Below are positions 63,294 through 64,000 of a DNA stretch of 64,000 bases, piece after piece. The position numbers were made by a program, and so were the translations under genes. The notes below the pieces were generated by a model. That model saw only the letters and a list, made by a program, of their open reading frames with translations, was not told the DNA's origin and made no database searches. Numbering within the stretch: position 1 is the stretch's first letter; each line of letters opens with the position of its first letter. Source of the DNA: Ulvibacterium sp965228935 (GTDB lineage: Bacteria; Bacteroidota; Bacteroidia; Flavobacteriales; Flavobacteriaceae); assembly GCF_965228935.1 (NCBI RefSeq), contig NZ_OZ245846.1:3968001-4032000 (forward strand), read 5' to 3'.

Positions 63294-63470
63294 ATGAAAG
63301 TCATGGATGTAATCAACGAAATTATTCAAAACAGTGCCATAGGGCCTTTATCCAAGTGGTATAAAAGTTTGGTTCTATTATTGTTCTCCTCCATTGTGAC
63401 CACCTTATTCGTTATGATGGTAATTCTGCTCAAATATGGGCCGTATACAAATATTCAGTTCGGGTATTAA
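63294..63470 (+). CDS. Small single-pass membrane protein (58 residues)
   Basis: ATG 63294 opens 58 codons. Residues 1-20 are mixed (MKVMDVINEIIQNSAIGPLS), a basic turn KWYK follows, and residues about 25-45 form one transmembrane helix (LVLLLFSSIVTTLFVMMVIL) before a short tail KYGPYTNIQFGY. The Met four codons in could also start it. The long helix, positive-inside charge and clean stop support a real small membrane protein. It lies between the terminator and the partial gene on the other strand, whose end is only 7 bases away. Family unknown. Confidence 0.6.
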   Translation: MKVMDVINEIIQNSAIGPLSKWYKSLVLLLFSSIVTTLFVMMVILLKYGPYTNIQFGY

Positions 63471-63477
63471 AGAAGGA

Positions 63478-64000
63478 TCATCTATAAATCATTGCATTTT
63501 TCCCTTTAAAATAGGAGTGCATTGATTTTCCGACTTTGTCCAGTTCAATTAGGAATCCGTTTACGACCGCGTACTCGATTTTGCCGTCTTTTTCCAAAAC
63601 AAAAGTTGGATTGATCCCTACTTCCAAATTCAGTGTAGGCACTTCGTAGTTTTCGCTAATAATATGCAAAAGGTAAGGAGATTCCAATTGTTCCGAGGAA
63701 ATACTTTTCACTCTAACGTAGATGTACCCATTTTTTAAGGCTTCAACAGTATTCAGGTCTTCCAACTGTTGTAGGTTCCCAAAAACTTTTGGATATACCA
63801 TTCCTGCCTTTAGGGTATAGCCTGTGGCGTTGAGGGTTTCATATCCGTAATACGTGGACAAATCTCCCAAATCAAGAATCCGGCTGCTATACCAGAAATC
63901 GGTATTGCCCTCCTTGTCTACCTCCAATTGATTGATACCGATATCCAGAATGTAATCATTCCCTAACAATGGATAGGTAGCACTTTCAATCTTAAGGTCG
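63478..64000 (-). CDS. Hypothetical protein, C-terminal part (runs off the window)
   Basis: The last 173 codons of a gene that starts beyond 64000: the frame is open to the window edge, and the visible part begins DLKIESATYPLLGNDYILDI. Composition is that of a soluble, beta-rich domain, with DTDFW-like and YYGYETLNATGYTL stretches and a final NGFLIELDKVGKSMHSYFKG. No family recognised. Confidence 0.7.
   Translation of the reverse strand, partial: DLKIESATYPLLGNDYILDIGINQLEVDKEGNTDFWYSSRILDLGDLSTYYGYETLNATGYTLKAGMVYPKVFGNLQQLEDLNTVEALKNGYIYVRVKSISSEQLESPYLLHIISENYEVPTLNLEVGINPTFVLEKDGKIEYAVVNGFLIELDKVGKSMHSYFKGKNAMIYR

Overview
The window reads as chromosomal DNA of a marine-type Flavobacteriaceae member (Bacteroidota). 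This rests on the gene families present: a type IX secretion (gliding-associated) C-terminal domain, MG2/TonB-plug proteins, DUF4251, DUF2911 and DUF5916 proteins, LytS/LytTR regulators, AraC regulators with membrane N-termini, DUF1080 with Gfo/Idh/MocA pairs, and promoter-like TTG-N(20-23)-TAnnTTTG elements with A-rich leaders instead of Shine-Dalgarno sites. I cannot name the genus. I found no rRNA or tRNA gene, CRISPR array, insertion sequence, integrase or phage gene. Most genes lie on the minus strand.

Layout. 0-6 kb: the end of a LytS/LytTR two-component pair, a YbdG-type MscS channel, a penicillin-acylase-type hydrolase and a membrane AraC regulator. 6-12.6 kb: a Gfo/Idh/MocA oxidoreductase convergent with a DUF1080 lipoprotein, an SRPBCC protein, and a three-gene envelope cassette (MORN-like / DUF2490 / MORN). 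12.9-17 kb: an overlapping operon for a periplasmic molybdenum hydroxylase (2Fe-2S subunit, CRTAC1/FG-GAP protein, molybdopterin subunit). It is preceded by a membrane LytTR regulator and by a 9-bp direct repeat with 22-bp period that resembles a LytTR operator. 18-22.5 kb: a canonical LytS kinase, a degenerate kinase paralog and a LytTR response regulator, downstream of an exported protein made of ten 34-residue SDHH repeats; a second direct repeat with 21-bp period lies ahead of the repeat protein. 22.7-32.5 kb: DUF2911/TPR protein, laminin-G-like protein, a one-pass membrane regulator candidate, MBL-fold hydrolase, SDR and AraC, two SRPBCC proteins, DUF4251 and an EamA permease.

32.7-46 kb: a C39-like/VKOR/thioredoxin fusion; a DUF1080-Gfo-DUF1080 cassette, which with the 6-8 kb locus suggests 3-keto-glycoside metabolism; an SLC12-type transporter; an EF-G paralog lacking the catalytic histidine of switch II; two methyltransferases with signal peptides; a dihaem cytochrome c with a glutaredoxin-like partner; and a cluster of very small genes containing two tandem paralogous peptides of 37 and 38 residues. 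46-50 kb: DUF4251, a lipoprotein, a T9SS-sorted Fn3-like protein and a GntR regulator with a palindromic operator. 50-64 kb: two tandem MG2/plug proteins, an amidohydrolase, MocA and XdhC (molybdenum-cofactor maturation, probably serving the hydroxylase at 13-17 kb), a DUF5916 barrel, a YdjC-type deacetylase, a VWA lipoprotein with a strong terminator, a 58-residue membrane protein and a truncated hypothetical gene.

The best candidates for something undescribed are the SDHH-repeat protein with its kinase/pseudokinase/LytTR set and putative operator, the tandem micro-proteins at 45.2-45.5 kb, and the LytTR-controlled molybdenum hydroxylase operon carrying a CRTAC1 protein.
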